Shown: piece after piece, positions 46,216 to 54,312 of the stretch | How positions within the stretch are numbered: the first letter of the stretch is position 1 | Layout of the letters: each line of letters begins with the position of its first letter | NCBI RefSeq assembly: GCF_001021975.1 | Contig: NZ_CP009928.1 | Span: forward strand, 1,054,001-1,118,000 | DNA length: 64,000 bases | From: Chryseobacterium gallinarum | GTDB lineage: Bacteria; Bacteroidota; Bacteroidia; Flavobacteriales; Weeksellaceae | Direction: 5' to 3' | The notes under the pieces: model-generated | Seen by the model: the letters and a program-made list of their open reading frames with translations, nothing else | Told to the model about the DNA's origin: nothing | Databases searched by the model: none | Made by a program: the position numbers and the translations under genes

Positions 46216-47580
46216 TTATTTTTTAAAAGTTACACTGAATTTGTTCAGGTATTTTTCAGGAGAAGAATAAGAAATTCCCGCATCATGATATTCCAGTATC
46301 CGTTTCACAATCCGGAGCCCTAAACCGGATCCTGCTATATTTTGAGCATTGTTCCCCCTCATAAAAGCTTCAAATAATTTGGCACGCTCTCCTTCCGGAA
46401 TTGTATCTCCACGAGAGATTACATCCACCATAAGATAATCGTTATTTTCTGTGATTAAAACCTTTACTTCAACGTTGTCAGAATATACAGCTGCATTCTT
46501 AAACAGGTTGATAAAAACAATAACTAATAACGATGATATTCCATTGATAGTAAGAAGTGCATTTTCAGAGGTTTCTTCAGTAATCAAAAAATCAAGTTTA
46601 AGATCCGGATAACTTTTTTCTACGGCTTCAAAAGCTTCAAAAATTACCTCATCAATCCTTACCTCTTCATAAATACTCTGAATATTTTCTTTATCAAATT
46701 TTGTAAGCAACAGTAACGAATTAGTCAGGTCAGACAACTGATAAACGTCCCGCTGTATCTGCTGTAATGCGGAAAGTGTTTCAGGGGAATGCTCTTCAAA
46801 CTTAATTAAGTTTTCCAGTTGAAAAGCCATCCTTGTAATAGGAGTGCGGATCTCATGGGAAGCACTGGCGGTAAAATCTTTCTGAGATTGGAAAACGTCA
46901 TTTAACCGGGCTATCATTGTATTAAAAGATTGTGCGAGAACCCCTACTTCATCATTGGAACTCTGTACCGGAATCTGTGTGGTTAATTTATGAGCAGTCA
47001 CCTCAGAGATTTCCTGATTAAGATCTTCCAAAGGACGGAGGAATTTTTCTACAAAATAATAACTGAAAAATCCAATGAGAAGTGTACTCATTACATAGGA
47101 CAGAATCAGAAGGTATTTAAGGTAAACCAATTTAGATTTTCCGTTGGTATCAAACGCACTCGTAAGAATATAGTAGTTCTCCCCATTGATATTTTTTAAT
47201 GCCGCATAAATTTCAGGAACTGTTTTTTCAGTATAAATAATCTTTTTTTTATCCAGTTCATTAAGCATGGTGTTATCCCAGGTTACATTGCGGTCCTTGA
47301 TTGTGCTATAGATCAGTTCTTTTTCTGCATTAAAAATCAAAATTTTCTCATTCAGCAGGATATTGTCCGAGTTTTCATTAAAAAAAATAGGTGCTTCTTC
47401 TTCAAAATCTTTAGATCTTGAAATGAAATGAGTGGTAAATTCAAGCCTTTGTCTGAATCTTTCTTTAAACTCTTCTCTTCTGAAATCATTAAAAGATAAA
47501 TAAATAACGGCCATTACCATTCCAAAAAGCAATGAAAAGGCGATACTGATCGTTAAAGCAATCTTTCTTTTTAATGACAT
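46216..47580 (-). CDS. Sensor histidine kinase of the efflux locus
   Basis: A 454-aa membrane kinase: transmembrane helix near residues 8-30, a periplasmic domain, a second helix (YLLILSYVMSTLLIGFFSYYF), HAMP-like linker, H-box ASASHEIRTPITRM, N-box NLFKNAAVYS, and G-boxes ending GSGLGLRIVKRIL. It would sense metal outside the cytoplasmic membrane and phosphorylate the response regulator encoded just upstream. Its periplasmic domain has no known motif, so the signal is inferred from the efflux operon that follows. Confidence 0.88.
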   Translation of the reverse strand: MSLKRKIALTISIAFSLLFGMVMAVIYLSFNDFRREEFKERFRQRLEFTTHFISRSKDFEEEAPIFFNENSDNILLNEKILIFNAEKELIYSTIKDRNVTWDNTMLNELDKKKIIYTEKTVPEIYAALKNINGENYYILTSAFDTNGKSKLVYLKYLLILSYVMSTLLIGFFSYYFVEKFLRPLEDLNQEISEVTAHKLTTQIPVQSSNDEVGVLAQSFNTMIARLNDVFQSQKDFTASASHEIRTPITRMAFQLENLIKFEEHSPETLSALQQIQRDVYQLSDLTNSLLLLTKFDKENIQSIYEEVRIDEVIFEAFEAVEKSYPDLKLDFLITEETSENALLTINGISSLLVIVFINLFKNAAVYSDNVEVKVLITENNDYLMVDVISRGDTIPEGERAKLFEAFMRGNNAQNIAGSGLGLRIVKRILEYHDAGISYSSPEKYLNKFSVTFKK

Positions 47581-48261
47581 TTATAGCGGGCTTAAGTAAT
47601 ATCCGAATCCAGAACGGGTATGAATCAATTTAATTTTAAAATCTTTGTCGATCTTTTTTCTTAAAAAATTGATATAAACCTCTACAGTATTAGTATTGGT
47701 ATTAAAATTATGTTCCCATACATGTTCTGTAATCTGCTGTTTGGAAACTGTCCTTCCCTGGGCTTCCGCAAGATATACCAATAATTGAAATTCTTTTAGA
47801 GTAAGGGTAATTTCATTTCCACCACGGTATACTTTCTGTTCTGTTTTATTGATAATCAGGTCATCAATTCTGATGATATCCTGGTCAGAAGTATCAGAAG
47901 GAGCCTTTCTTCTTAACAAAGAATTTACTCTTAAAAGCAACTCTTCAAACTGGAAAGGTTTTACCAGGTAATCATCTGCAAGTCTTGTAAACGCATCCTT
48001 TTTATCCGAAATATCTCCATAAGCGGAAATAATGATAATGGGTGTATGTTTATCAAAAGACCGGATTGTTTGGCAAACGTCCAGGCCATTTATTTTAGGT
48101 ACATTGATATCCAGTAAGTAAAGATCATAGCTATTGCTTTTAATCTGGCGAAGAAAGGTCTCTCCGTCATAGATTTTATCACAGGTAAAATTATTAGATT
48201 CTAAAAATCGGCAAAGCTCAGCAGATAGAATGAGATCATCTTCTAATAAAAGAATATTCAT
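47581..48261 (-). CDS. OmpR-family response regulator of the efflux locus
   Basis: A 226-aa regulator. The receiver domain has the acidic pair E7-D8-D9, the phospho-acceptor Asp51 in LLDINVP, and Lys in DDYLVKPFQF; the C-terminal winged helix (about 128-226) holds TLKEFQLLVYLAEAQGRTVSK. It starts with ATG at 48261; a TTG two codons earlier is unnecessary. It directly abuts the kinase gene (stop at 47581, kinase start at 47580), forming an obligate pair. It likely activates the tolC-type operon promoter in the 200-bp gap at 46013-46215. Confidence 0.92.
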   Translation of the reverse strand: MNILLLEDDLILSAELCRFLESNNFTCDKIYDGETFLRQIKSNSYDLYLLDINVPKINGLDVCQTIRSFDKHTPIIIISAYGDISDKKDAFTRLADDYLVKPFQFEELLLRVNSLLRRKAPSDTSDQDIIRIDDLIINKTEQKVYRGGNEITLTLKEFQLLVYLAEAQGRTVSKQQITEHVWEHNFNTNTNTVEVYINFLRKKIDKDFKIKLIHTRSGFGYYLSPL

Positions 48262-48553
48262 CAACAATTATTTTACACGAATTTAAAGAAAATTTTTAGG
48301 ATTGTGATTCTAAAGATGAAGTAAATAGAATATGAAAAAAACGGATTATATTCTCACTCTTCTAAATTATTTTATCTTATGGATAATATAGGTTTTGGCT
48401 AAAGCCAATGGAAAAGAGTCTATTTTTTTTTAAACGGACTAAAGTCCATTTCTATTTAGTATCTATTGAGATCAAGTTGTGAGGAACAAACTTTTATGTT
48501 TAGTTTCCAACTTTTACAATTCTACACTTACCTGAAGTTTAGAGCAAAAAAAA

Positions 48554-48572
48554 TCCCGGAATCAATCCGGGA
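48554..48572 (-). terminator. Terminator after tRNA-Thr(GGT)
   Basis: A 7-bp stem, TCCCGGA (48554-48560) with TCCGGGA (48566-48572), loop ATCAA, followed on the minus strand by eight Ts. It ends the tRNA transcript before the efflux locus. The 48268-48553 stretch shows no gene. Confidence 0.85.
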
Positions 48573-48580
48573 AAATCGAG

Positions 48581-48652
48581 AGCCAACTACGGGACTTGAA
48601 CCCGTGACCTCTTCCTTACCAAGGAAGCACTCTACCGCTGAGCTAAGTCGGC
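48581..48652 (-). tRNA. tRNA-Thr (GGT)
   Basis: A 72-nt cloverleaf: acceptor GCCGACT/AGTTGGC, anticodon loop TTGGTAA (anticodon GGT), T-loop TTCAAGT. No encoded CCA. Last tRNA of the cluster and the only one of its kind here, not duplicated. Confidence 0.95.
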
Positions 48653-48660
48653 ATCAACTA

Positions 48661-48690
48661 AAAAAATCACACTAATGAGCGTGATTTTTT
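48661..48690 (-). terminator. Hairpin between tRNA-Thr(GGT) and tRNA-Gly copy 2
   Basis: AAAAAATCAC (48661-48670) pairs with GTGATTTTTT (48681-48690). It could act as a weak terminator or processing signal; the equivalent hairpin is found after the other tRNA-Gly copy (49087-49111). Confidence 0.5.
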
Positions 48691-48692
48691 TG

Positions 48693-48765
48693 AGCGGAAG
48701 ACGGGGGTCGAACCCGCGACATTCAGCTTGGAAGGCTGACGCTCTACCAACTGAGCTACTTCCGC
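48693..48765 (-). tRNA. tRNA-Gly (TCC), copy 2
   Basis: A 73-nt cloverleaf: acceptor GCGGAAG/CTTCCGC, anticodon loop CTTCCAA (anticodon TCC), T-loop TTCGACC. Identical, as far as read, to the copy at 49116-49188. Confidence 0.95.
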
Positions 48766-48853
48766 AATTTTGTTTCCAAAATTATTGGTAAACGCTGTGC
48801 AAAACTAAGAAAACTAATTTAATTCTGCAAGTTTTTTTTTCTAATATAAAATG

Positions 48854-48934
48854 TGGGGAGAGCAGGATTCGAACCTACGAAGCCGAAGCAACTGAGTTAC
48901 AGTCAGTCCCATTTAGCCACTCTGGAATCTCCCC
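48854..48934 (-). tRNA. tRNA-Tyr (GTA), copy 2
   Basis: An 81-nt class II tRNA with long variable arm: acceptor GGGGAGA, anticodon loop CTGTAAC (anticodon GTA), T-loop TTCGAAT. Identical, as far as read, to the copy at 49275-49355. Confidence 0.95.
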
Positions 48935-48952
48935 AGATATTTTATATTAATG

Positions 48953-49026
48953 AGCCTCCAGAGGGATTCGAACCCACGACCCCGAGATTACAAATCACGT
49001 GCTCTGGCCAACTGAGCTATGGAGGC
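48953..49026 (-). tRNA. tRNA-Thr (TGT), copy 2
   Basis: A 74-nt cloverleaf: acceptor GCCTCCA/TGGAGGC, anticodon loop TTTGTAA (anticodon TGT), T-loop TTCGAAT. One U-U mismatch appears in the anticodon stem. Identical to the copy at 49374-49447. Confidence 0.94.
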
Positions 49027-49086
49027 ATTTAATAGTAGGACTGAAAGTGGTTGAGAAATTCTACTCTTTACATTTCAGTGTTAAAA

Positions 49087-49111
49087 AAAATCACCCCTAA
49101 CGTGTGATTTT
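49087..49111 (-). terminator. Hairpin after tRNA-Gly copy 1
   Basis: AAAATCAC (49087-49094) pairs with GTGATTTT (49104-49111). It lies between the two duplicated tRNA units and might attenuate transcription into the second unit. Confidence 0.45.
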
Positions 49112-49115
49112 TCTG

Positions 49116-49188
49116 AGCGGAAGACGGGGGTCGAACCCGCGACATTCAGCTTGGAAGGCTGACGCTCTACCAACTGAGCTACTTCCGC
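49116..49188 (-). tRNA. tRNA-Gly (TCC), copy 1
   Basis: A 73-nt cloverleaf identical to 48693-48765, anticodon TCC. The flanking 70 bp upstream is also duplicated. Confidence 0.95.
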
Positions 49189-49274
49189 AATTTTGTTTCC
49201 AAAATTATTGGTAAACGCTGTGCAAAACTAAGAAAACTAATTTAATTCTGCAAGTTTTTCTCTAATATAAAATG

Positions 49275-49355
49275 TGGGGAGAGCAGGATTCGAACCTACG
49301 AAGCCGAAGCAACTGAGTTACAGTCAGTCCCATTTAGCCACTCTGGAATCTCCCC
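49275..49355 (-). tRNA. tRNA-Tyr (GTA), copy 1
   Basis: An 81-nt class II tRNA identical to 48854-48934, anticodon GTA. Confidence 0.95.
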
Positions 49356-49373
49356 AGATATTTTATATTAATG

Positions 49374-49447
49374 AGCCTCCAGAGGGATTCGAACCCACGA
49401 CCCCGAGATTACAAATCACGTGCTCTGGCCAACTGAGCTATGGAGGC
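49374..49447 (-). tRNA. tRNA-Thr (TGT), copy 1
   Basis: A 74-nt cloverleaf identical to 48953-49026, anticodon TGT. First tRNA of the transcript from the promoter at 49494-49525. Confidence 0.94.
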
Positions 49448-49493
49448 AAATTAAAAAAGAATTCAAAAGATCACTGCTCCTTTTTTGCGAGTG

Positions 49494-49525
49494 CAAATAT
49501 AGAACGGATTTTTTGAATTCTCAAA
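49494..49525 (-). promoter_or_regulatory. Promoter of the tRNA cluster
   Basis: Minus strand TTTG (49525-49522), 20 nt, TATATTTG (49501-49494): a strong Bacteroidota promoter starting about 45 nt upstream of the first tRNA. Confidence 0.75.
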
Positions 49526-49555
49526 TTTTTTATGAACTTTTTTTAAACTTTTTTC

Positions 49556-49846
49556 CTAAGCCATTTCTTTTTTCTTGATTAGTAGCTTTTTAGCAGTATC
49601 AACGCAAAGGTCCAAACTTTCTTCAAAACTTGTAGTGGTTTTTTTTACTACGATATCATCTCCCGGAACCGCCAAAATAATCTCAGCTGTTTTATTCGCT
49701 TTATCCGAATTATTTTCTACTTTCAAAAAGACTTTACACTCCTGAATTTTATCATAGAACGTGTCTAATTTACTTACTTTTTTGTCGATGTGTGATTCTA
49801 GTGGTTCGTGAGGAGTTAAACCAATTGATTGTACTGAAATCTTCAT
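49556..49846 (-). CDS. hpf: Ribosome hibernation factor (HPF/RaiA family, short form)
   Basis: A 96-aa protein of the HPF/YfiA family, which inactivates ribosomes by occupying the decoding and tRNA sites. Family features are the N-terminal MKISVQSIGLTPHEPLESHIDKKV and the TAEIILAVPGDDIVVKKTT strand with basic surface. It is the short form without the dimerising C-terminal domain. Its ATG overlaps the xerC stop by 4 bp (49843-49846), showing translational coupling. The pairing xerC-hpf is standard in flavobacteria. Confidence 0.92.
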   Translation of the reverse strand: MKISVQSIGLTPHEPLESHIDKKVSKLDTFYDKIQECKVFLKVENNSDKANKTAEIILAVPGDDIVVKKTTTSFEESLDLCVDTAKKLLIKKKEMA

Positions 49847-50733
49847 AATTCTTCTTTTTTTGATGCTCTGGGATGAGCCTGATTAAACACTTTTTTCAAT
49901 TGTTCAATATTAGCATTCGTATAGACCTGAGTACTGGCAAGACTTGAATGCCCTAATATTTTTTTTACTTTGGAGATCTCCGCCCCATTATCCAACACGT
50001 GCGTAGCAAAACTATGACGAAGGATATGAGGACTTCTTTTTTCTTTCGTTGTTATAAGACTAAGGTACTTATTAACTACCAAATAAACAAATTTTTCATT
50101 GAGTTTTTTCCCCTTCTTATTCACAAAAAAATAGGATTGATATTCTGCCTGTGGCTTTCTGATTTCCAGATAGTTTTTCAGCAATCCGGACAGGTCGCCT
50201 GAAATAGGAATCACCCTTTCCTTATTTCCTTTCCCGGTTACTTTTAATTCATTCCCATTTGTATCAACATGCTCAAATATCAGGCCACAAAGTTCTGCCT
50301 TACGTATTCCTGTCTGATAAAGCACTTCCACGATACATTGTTCCAGTATATCATGGCCCTGCTCAAAGATATGTTCATTAAGACCCTCCATTTCTTCTTT
50401 AGACATGGGAATTTGCTTCTCTGCATAAAACTTCAGGGAAGAGATGCCTTCAGTGGGAGACACTTTGATTTCGCCTATTTTTAAAAGGAAAAGGTAAAAA
50501 CTTCGGAGTGAAGATAATTTCCGGTTGATACTTCTTTTGGAAATATGGTTTTCACTGAGTTCAACAATAAAGTTTCGGATTATTTTTTTGTCTGCCTTAG
50601 TGATGTCTTCAGAAGACTCTGTACGCAGATAGAAATGGAAAAAGTCGTCAAGATCTTTTTTGTAGCTTGTGATGGTATGAGGAGAGTACCTCTTTTCAAG
50701 TGCCAAGTATTCCAAAAATTTTTCAAGCATCAT
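49843..50733 (-). CDS. xerC: Tyrosine recombinase XerC-type
   Basis: A 296-aa tyrosine recombinase. All catalytic residues are present: Arg144 (TGIRKAELCG), Lys168 (TGKGNK), His236 and Arg239 (HILRH), His262 (LGHSS) and Tyr271 (TQVYT). The N-terminal SAM-like core-binding domain covers residues 1-90. This is the chromosomal dimer-resolution recombinase that acts at dif, judged by its conserved place between rpsU and hpf, not the integrase of the nearby island. Start may be the first or second of two adjacent Met codons. Confidence 0.92.
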   Translation of the reverse strand: MMLEKFLEYLALEKRYSPHTITSYKKDLDDFFHFYLRTESSEDITKADKKIIRNFIVELSENHISKRSINRKLSSLRSFYLFLLKIGEIKVSPTEGISSLKFYAEKQIPMSKEEMEGLNEHIFEQGHDILEQCIVEVLYQTGIRKAELCGLIFEHVDTNGNELKVTGKGNKERVIPISGDLSGLLKNYLEIRKPQAEYQSYFFVNKKGKKLNEKFVYLVVNKYLSLITTKEKRSPHILRHSFATHVLDNGAEISKVKKILGHSSLASTQVYTNANIEQLKKVFNQAHPRASKKEEL

Positions 50734-50812
50734 CCGTTAGTATAAAAACAAAAATTCACTTCTCAAATATAAGAATTTAAGAAGTGAATTAGTATTTGGT
50801 TAAGAAAAAATC

Positions 50813-51010
50813 TTAAGCCTGCTCTTCTTTGCTAAGTGCTCTTTGTTTGTAAGCCGCTTTTAGTCTGGCTTGTCTTAACGTTACAGAAGGCTTAATAAAC
50901 TGTTGTCTAGCTCTTAATTGACGAACCGTACCAGTTTTATCAAATTTTCTTTTATATTTTTTTAATGCTCTGTCGATGGATTCCCCATCTTTTACTGGAA
51001 TTATTAACAT
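50813..51010 (-). CDS. rpsU: Ribosomal protein bS21
   Basis: A 65-aa basic protein with IPVKDGESIDRALKKYKRKFD and the arginine/glutamine-rich C-terminus of S21. It is a late-assembly small-subunit protein near the anti-Shine-Dalgarno region; Bacteroidota S21 is linked to their SD-independent initiation. First gene of the supercluster, with a strong promoter at 51034-51064. Confidence 0.96.
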   Translation of the reverse strand: MLIIPVKDGESIDRALKKYKRKFDKTGTVRQLRARQQFIKPSVTLRQARLKAAYKQRALSKEEQA

Positions 51011-51033
51011 ATTTTACATCTCATTTTGGATTG

Positions 51034-51064
51034 CAAAAGTAGACATTTTTTCTTAAAGTACAAA
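51034..51064 (-). promoter_or_regulatory. Promoter of rpsU
   Basis: Minus strand TTTG (51064-51061), exactly 19 nt, TACTTTTG (51041-51034). The layout and -7 sequence are the same as for rplK. Predicted leader about 20 nt. Confidence 0.8.
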
Positions 51065-51242
51065 ATTTCAACATCTTTTCTTAAAAAACTACGTATTTTC
51101 AGGTATTCAAAGAGAGAACTTGCTCGTTCCAGGAACCCTAATTACAGTTCAAACAAATAATGGGTTTAAACTACAAATAACAGATATAATGATTATTTAA
51201 AAAAGCTATAGATAGTATTCATGCTATTTGAATAAAATATTT

Positions 51243-51250
51243 TATCTTTG
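51243..51250 (+). promoter_or_regulatory. Candidate -7 element of ssrA
   Basis: TATCTTTG ends 17 nt before the mature tmRNA 5' end; the extra bases would be removed by RNase P. No well-spaced TTTG is found upstream. Confidence 0.45.
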
Positions 51251-51267
51251 CATTCACTTATTTATAG

Positions 51268-51667
51268 GGGGTTGACTGGTTTCGACAGCAAGACCAATGG
51301 GTAAGTAAGCATGCAGAGAACCGTAGCGCGATCTCTATAATCCCTTGCTACAGAATTTTAACTGGCAACGAAGAGTTCGCTCTTGCAGCTTAATAATCGA
51401 AGTATAGTAGATTCAAGCGTTTTCCTGAAGATTTAGTAAGGAAGCAAGATATTCCACAAATGCCTCGTTCTGCGGCGTTTGATCCTGGGATATAGGAATG
51501 CAGAAATAAGGTGATAGAAGCTTCGGCTATCACACGAAAATTTTAGAAGATAAGCTGGAAGTTGAGCGTCTGCTCTCTGCTTCCCGTCGAAAACCAATAG
51601 CAGAATAAGCATGTAGAAAGCTTATGTATTGCTTGTTTGGACGAGGGTTCGAATCCCTCCAACTCCA
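51268..51667 (+). ncRNA. ssrA: tmRNA
   Basis: About 400 nt. The 5' end GGGGTTGACTGGTTTCGACA and the 3' end GAGGGTTCGAATCCCTCC followed by AACTCCA form the tRNA-like domain; the terminal CCA is not encoded. The tag reading frame at 51364-51390 reads GNEEFALAA and ends in two TAA codons, the typical ALAA proteolysis tag that frees stalled ribosomes. Pseudoknot regions lie between. The 3' end is a frequent integration site for mobile elements, and accessory DNA begins right after it. Confidence 0.95.
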
Positions 51668-51848
51668 CTTTTTAAACTAAAGAGAATTTGTAAATTATTA
51701 AATTTTAGATAATTACATTTTCTCTTTTTTGTTTTTGTACCCAAAGTTGTACCCAAATTTTTGAAATGTACTTTTTTGAATCTGTTTGAATTTAATTAAA
51801 CCTATTTGAATTTTGAGAATACAATAGATTTACAACAACACAAATATA
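51668..51848. other. Junction of tmRNA 3' end and mobile element (putative att region)
   Basis: This 180-bp AT-rich stretch follows the tmRNA immediately. It has two copies of TGTACCCAAA (about 51737-51758) and TTTGAAT repeats, but no gene. It is the probable left boundary of the island; the second attachment copy (matching the tmRNA 3' end) is not found in the window and would lie to the right. Confidence 0.45.
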
Positions 51849-52373
51849 CTACGATTTAAAATAATGTCCGTTACTTTCAAAATAATCAAACATTACACTC
51901 CGTGCTGTTGCTTCCCAATCAATCACAACCCAGTTAGGAACATTAAATGTATCATCTTCGTACAGCCACTGTACAAAATCTTCATCACTTTCGTATTCGC
52001 CGTAATAAAAATTGTTTACATACTCGTAAATGCTCTGAAAATCCATTTTTCCTAAACAATCTAAACACGCTTCATACACCTCTACGTCATGCTCTGAATC
52101 ATTGATTTGTTCTAGAACATCATAAATACATTTTGATATATGGCATTCGCTCAATAATCCTAGTTTTTCCAGAATCGGACATTCATAGTCCTGAAACATG
52201 AATTCAGGGTCGGCTTCATCAGAATGAAGTTCATGCATTGCCGTAAGTAATTCATCGTAGTCTGAATAATCAGAAAGGTTCAGCCATTTCCCAAATAATG
52301 AACCATTATTGTATTTTGCATACGTTCCTACATAGATACTAACAGTATCAAGACAATTTGTTAACTTTGCCAT
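51849..52373 (-). CDS. ardA: Antirestriction protein ArdA
   Basis: A 174-aa acidic protein that mimics B-form DNA and blocks type I restriction enzymes during element entry. The ArdA signature IYVGTYAKYNNGSLFGKWL is near residue 12, followed by DPEFMFQDYE, a Glu/Asp-rich middle and the end VMFDYFESNGHYF. The ATG at 52373 (MAKLTN) gives normal length; the frame extended to 52535 has a cysteine-rich unlikely N-terminus and overlaps a hairpin. ArdA is typical of conjugative elements and supports the view that the DNA right of ssrA is mobile. Confidence 0.9.
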   Translation of the reverse strand: MAKLTNCLDTVSIYVGTYAKYNNGSLFGKWLNLSDYSDYDELLTAMHELHSDEADPEFMFQDYECPILEKLGLLSECHISKCIYDVLEQINDSEHDVEVYEACLDCLGKMDFQSIYEYVNNFYYGEYESDEDFVQWLYEDDTFNVPNWVVIDWEATARSVMFDYFESNGHYFKS

Positions 52374-52458
52374 GTTGATAAGTTTTAAGTCAGATTTAAA
52401 ATTTATTGATTCGCCTAGTAGTACGCCAATACTTCTAGGCATTTTTGTTTTTATATTG

Positions 52459-52484
52459 AACCTTGTACACAAAGAAACAAGGCT
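52459..52484 (-). repeat. Island hairpin repeat, copy 1
   Basis: On the minus strand AGCCTTGT and ACAAGGTT flank a 10-nt loop TTCTTTGTGT. The copy at 58513-58538 (plus strand) has arms AGCCTTGT/ACAAGGCT and loop GTCTTTGTAT. Both are 26 bp and differ at four positions, so it is a repeated structured element in the island, probably a terminator. Confidence 0.55.
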
Positions 52485-53074
52485 AAAAGTAGCTTGTAAA
52501 GATTTATAAATATACAACAAAAAGCCCATAAACACAAGGGTTTACAGTAGTTTTTAACCAAAATATTAACCTCTATTAAAAACTTTTTAACCAGTCGGAG
52601 CGCACGAAATCAAAAACAACAGTCAAAAAAACTAAATGCTTGGATAGGGGGCGGTTGGAAAAAAGGTATCGACCCGTACCCAATATTTCGGATAGTACCC
52701 CTTGTCCCGATACCTATGTAAAAATTTTGAAATTTGACATAGGGGGTTAGCAAAAAATCTGACGGAGTTGGTGTAAATAGTAGACCAAGTATTATACATT
52801 TTTCCTAGTAAGTCCACTTAAAGAAAAATCACTTAACAAAAGTACCACAACCGTTTACCTTAGTTTTCCGAAAGGTTTGGGGTTGTTAGAAGAGAGTTAG
52901 AGAATGATATAATTAGTAGAATAAAATTTGTATATATAGGTAATATGTAGCAAAAACTCTGAAACATCAGTATTAATCAATGTTTACAGGGATTTCTAAT
53001 AAGGTTGCATGAATCGACAAAAAGTAATAGATTAGTCCCTAGAAAAATAATTTTTTTCATCATTTGTGTTTTTG

Positions 53075-53106
53075 AAGTTTCTCATTTCCATGAGAGACTT
53101 TTTTGT
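53075..53106 (+). terminator. Orphan terminator-like hairpin
   Basis: AAGTTTCTCAT (53075-53085) pairs with ATGAGAGACTT (53090-53100), followed by TTTTTTG. No gene on the plus strand precedes it, suggesting a lost gene or non-coding transcript. Confidence 0.45.
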
Positions 53107-53220
53107 TTTGGGGCAAATAGGTAGATATATATTAACAAAAGTACACTTGTTAAGATTACAGTTTTTTTACGCCCCGAACAAACTCTAAAGATTACTTACC
53201 GCACCTTTTTGATAACGAAA

Positions 53221-53246
53221 AACCTTAACACAAATTGGTTAAGGTT
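53221..53246 (-). terminator. Terminator of the ars operon
   Basis: A 9-bp stem, AACCTTAAC (53221-53229) with GTTAAGGTT (53238-53246), with a T-run on the minus strand, 27 bp after the acr3 stop. Confidence 0.8.
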
Positions 53247-53272
53247 CTTAATTTTTTATTTACACTTTTGAG

Positions 53273-54304
53273 CTAGTTGTAATATTTCTTCTTTAGCCAC
53301 AAACTTATCCTTACAAGCAATATTAAAACTGGCACTTCTACCAATGGTCCGATTACACCGACAAACGCCTGTTGAGAATGGATTCCAAAAACAGCAATTG
53401 CTACGGCAATCGCCAATTCAAAATTATTTCCTGTTGCTGTAAATGCTATTGAAGCATTTTTGTCATAAGGAATATCAAAGGATTTATTTATAAAGAAACT
53501 TACAAAGAATATTAGCACAAAATATACTACTAGCGGTATACCTACTTTTAAGACGTCTAATGGTAATTCTAAAATCTTATCTCCTTTAAGGCTGAACATC
53601 AAAACAATAGTAAATAAAAGTGCATATAATGTTAACGGAGATATTTTAGGAATAAATTTCCTATTGTACCACTCCAAACCTTTCAATTTGGTTAGAAAAT
53701 AACGACTTAAAAAACCTGCTAAAAAAGGAATCCCTAAGTATATCAAAACACTTTCGGTAACGTCTCCCATTGATACAGTTACATTAAAATTAGCTAAACC
53801 TAGTTTTTCAGGTAAAACATTGATGAAAAGCCAAACCATAAAACTATAACTTAATACCTGAAATATGCTGTTTAGAGCTACTAGCAATGCTCCGTACTCA
53901 CGGTTACCTTTAGCTAAATCATTCCACACAAGTACCATTGCAATACATCTTGCTAAACCAATAAGAATTAAGCCAATCATGTAATTAGGTTCATTCCTCA
54001 GGAAAATAATTGCCAATAAGAACATTAAAACTGGACCAATAATCCAATTTAGCAACAAAGAAATTCCAATTGCCTTTTTGTCTTGAAAAACTTTAGGTAA
54101 CAATGAATAATCAACCTTTGCTAACGGTGGGTACATCATAATGATTAAGCCAATTGCCAATGGAATATTTGTAGCTCCCATTGATAAGGAATTGGTAATA
54201 TCAGAAATATTAGGAAAAAAATATCCTAACCCTATTCCTAAAAACATTGCCAAGAATATCCATAAAGTAAGGAACCTGTCAAGAAATTTTAATTTTGGTT
54301 GCAT
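53273..54304 (-). CDS. Arsenite efflux transporter Acr3 (ArsB role)
   Basis: A 343-aa inner-membrane protein of the ACR3 arsenite carrier family with ten predicted transmembrane segments. The hallmark Cys in [18 protein letters not shown] (helix 4) binds As(III), and the [15 protein letters not shown] motif lies in helix 9. It expels arsenite using the proton gradient. Last gene of the operon arsR - DUF6428 - arsC - arsN - acr3; the stop is close to a terminator at 53221-53246. Confidence 0.93.
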   Translation of the reverse strand: MQPKLKFLDRFLTLWIFLAMFLGIGLGYFFPNISDITNSLSMGATNIPLAIGLIIMMYPPLAKVDYSLLPKVFQDKKAIGISLLLNWIIGPVLMFLLAIIFLRNEPNYMIGLILIGLARCIAMVLVWNDLAKGNREYGALLVALNSIFQVLSYSFMVWLFINVLPEKLGLANFNVTVSMGDVTESVLIYLGIPFLAGFLSRYFLTKLKGLEWYNRKFIPKISPLTLYALLFTIVLMFSLKGDKILELPLDVLKVGIPLVVYFVLIFFVSFFINKSFDIPYDKNASIAFTATGNNFELAIAVAIAVFGIHSQQAFVGVIGPLVEVPVLILLVRISLWLKKKYYN

Positions 54305-54312
54305 TTTATTTT

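Larger units (their letters stand above)
52374..53220. other. Non-coding stretch between ardA and the ars operon
   Basis: About 850 bp with no convincing gene (a 61-codon frame at 52632-52817 has no supporting features). It contains a 26-bp hairpin (52459-52484) almost identical to one at 58513-58538, a hairpin with 7-bp arms GGTATCG/CGATACC (52665-52714), and a plus-strand terminator-like hairpin at 53075-53106. It may be regulatory or the remains of lost genes. Confidence 0.4.

Noticed and set aside
48661..49447. Repeat array as a CRISPR
   Set aside because: The repeats are tRNA genes with cloverleaf structure and duplicated spacers; no short regularly spaced repeats occur anywhere in the window.
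49843..50733. Tyrosine recombinase near the island taken as its integrase
   Set aside because: It sits between rpsU and hpf with a 4-bp overlap to hpf, the conserved place of the chromosomal XerC-type recombinase in flavobacteria, and is on the far side of ssrA.
52374..52535. Longer N-terminus for ardA
   Set aside because: The extension overlaps the 26-bp hairpin, lacks similarity to ArdA, and the start at 52373 gives the usual length.
52632..52817. 61-codon frame between ardA and acr3
   Set aside because: No start context, no family resemblance, odd composition and it spans a hairpin; treated as chance.
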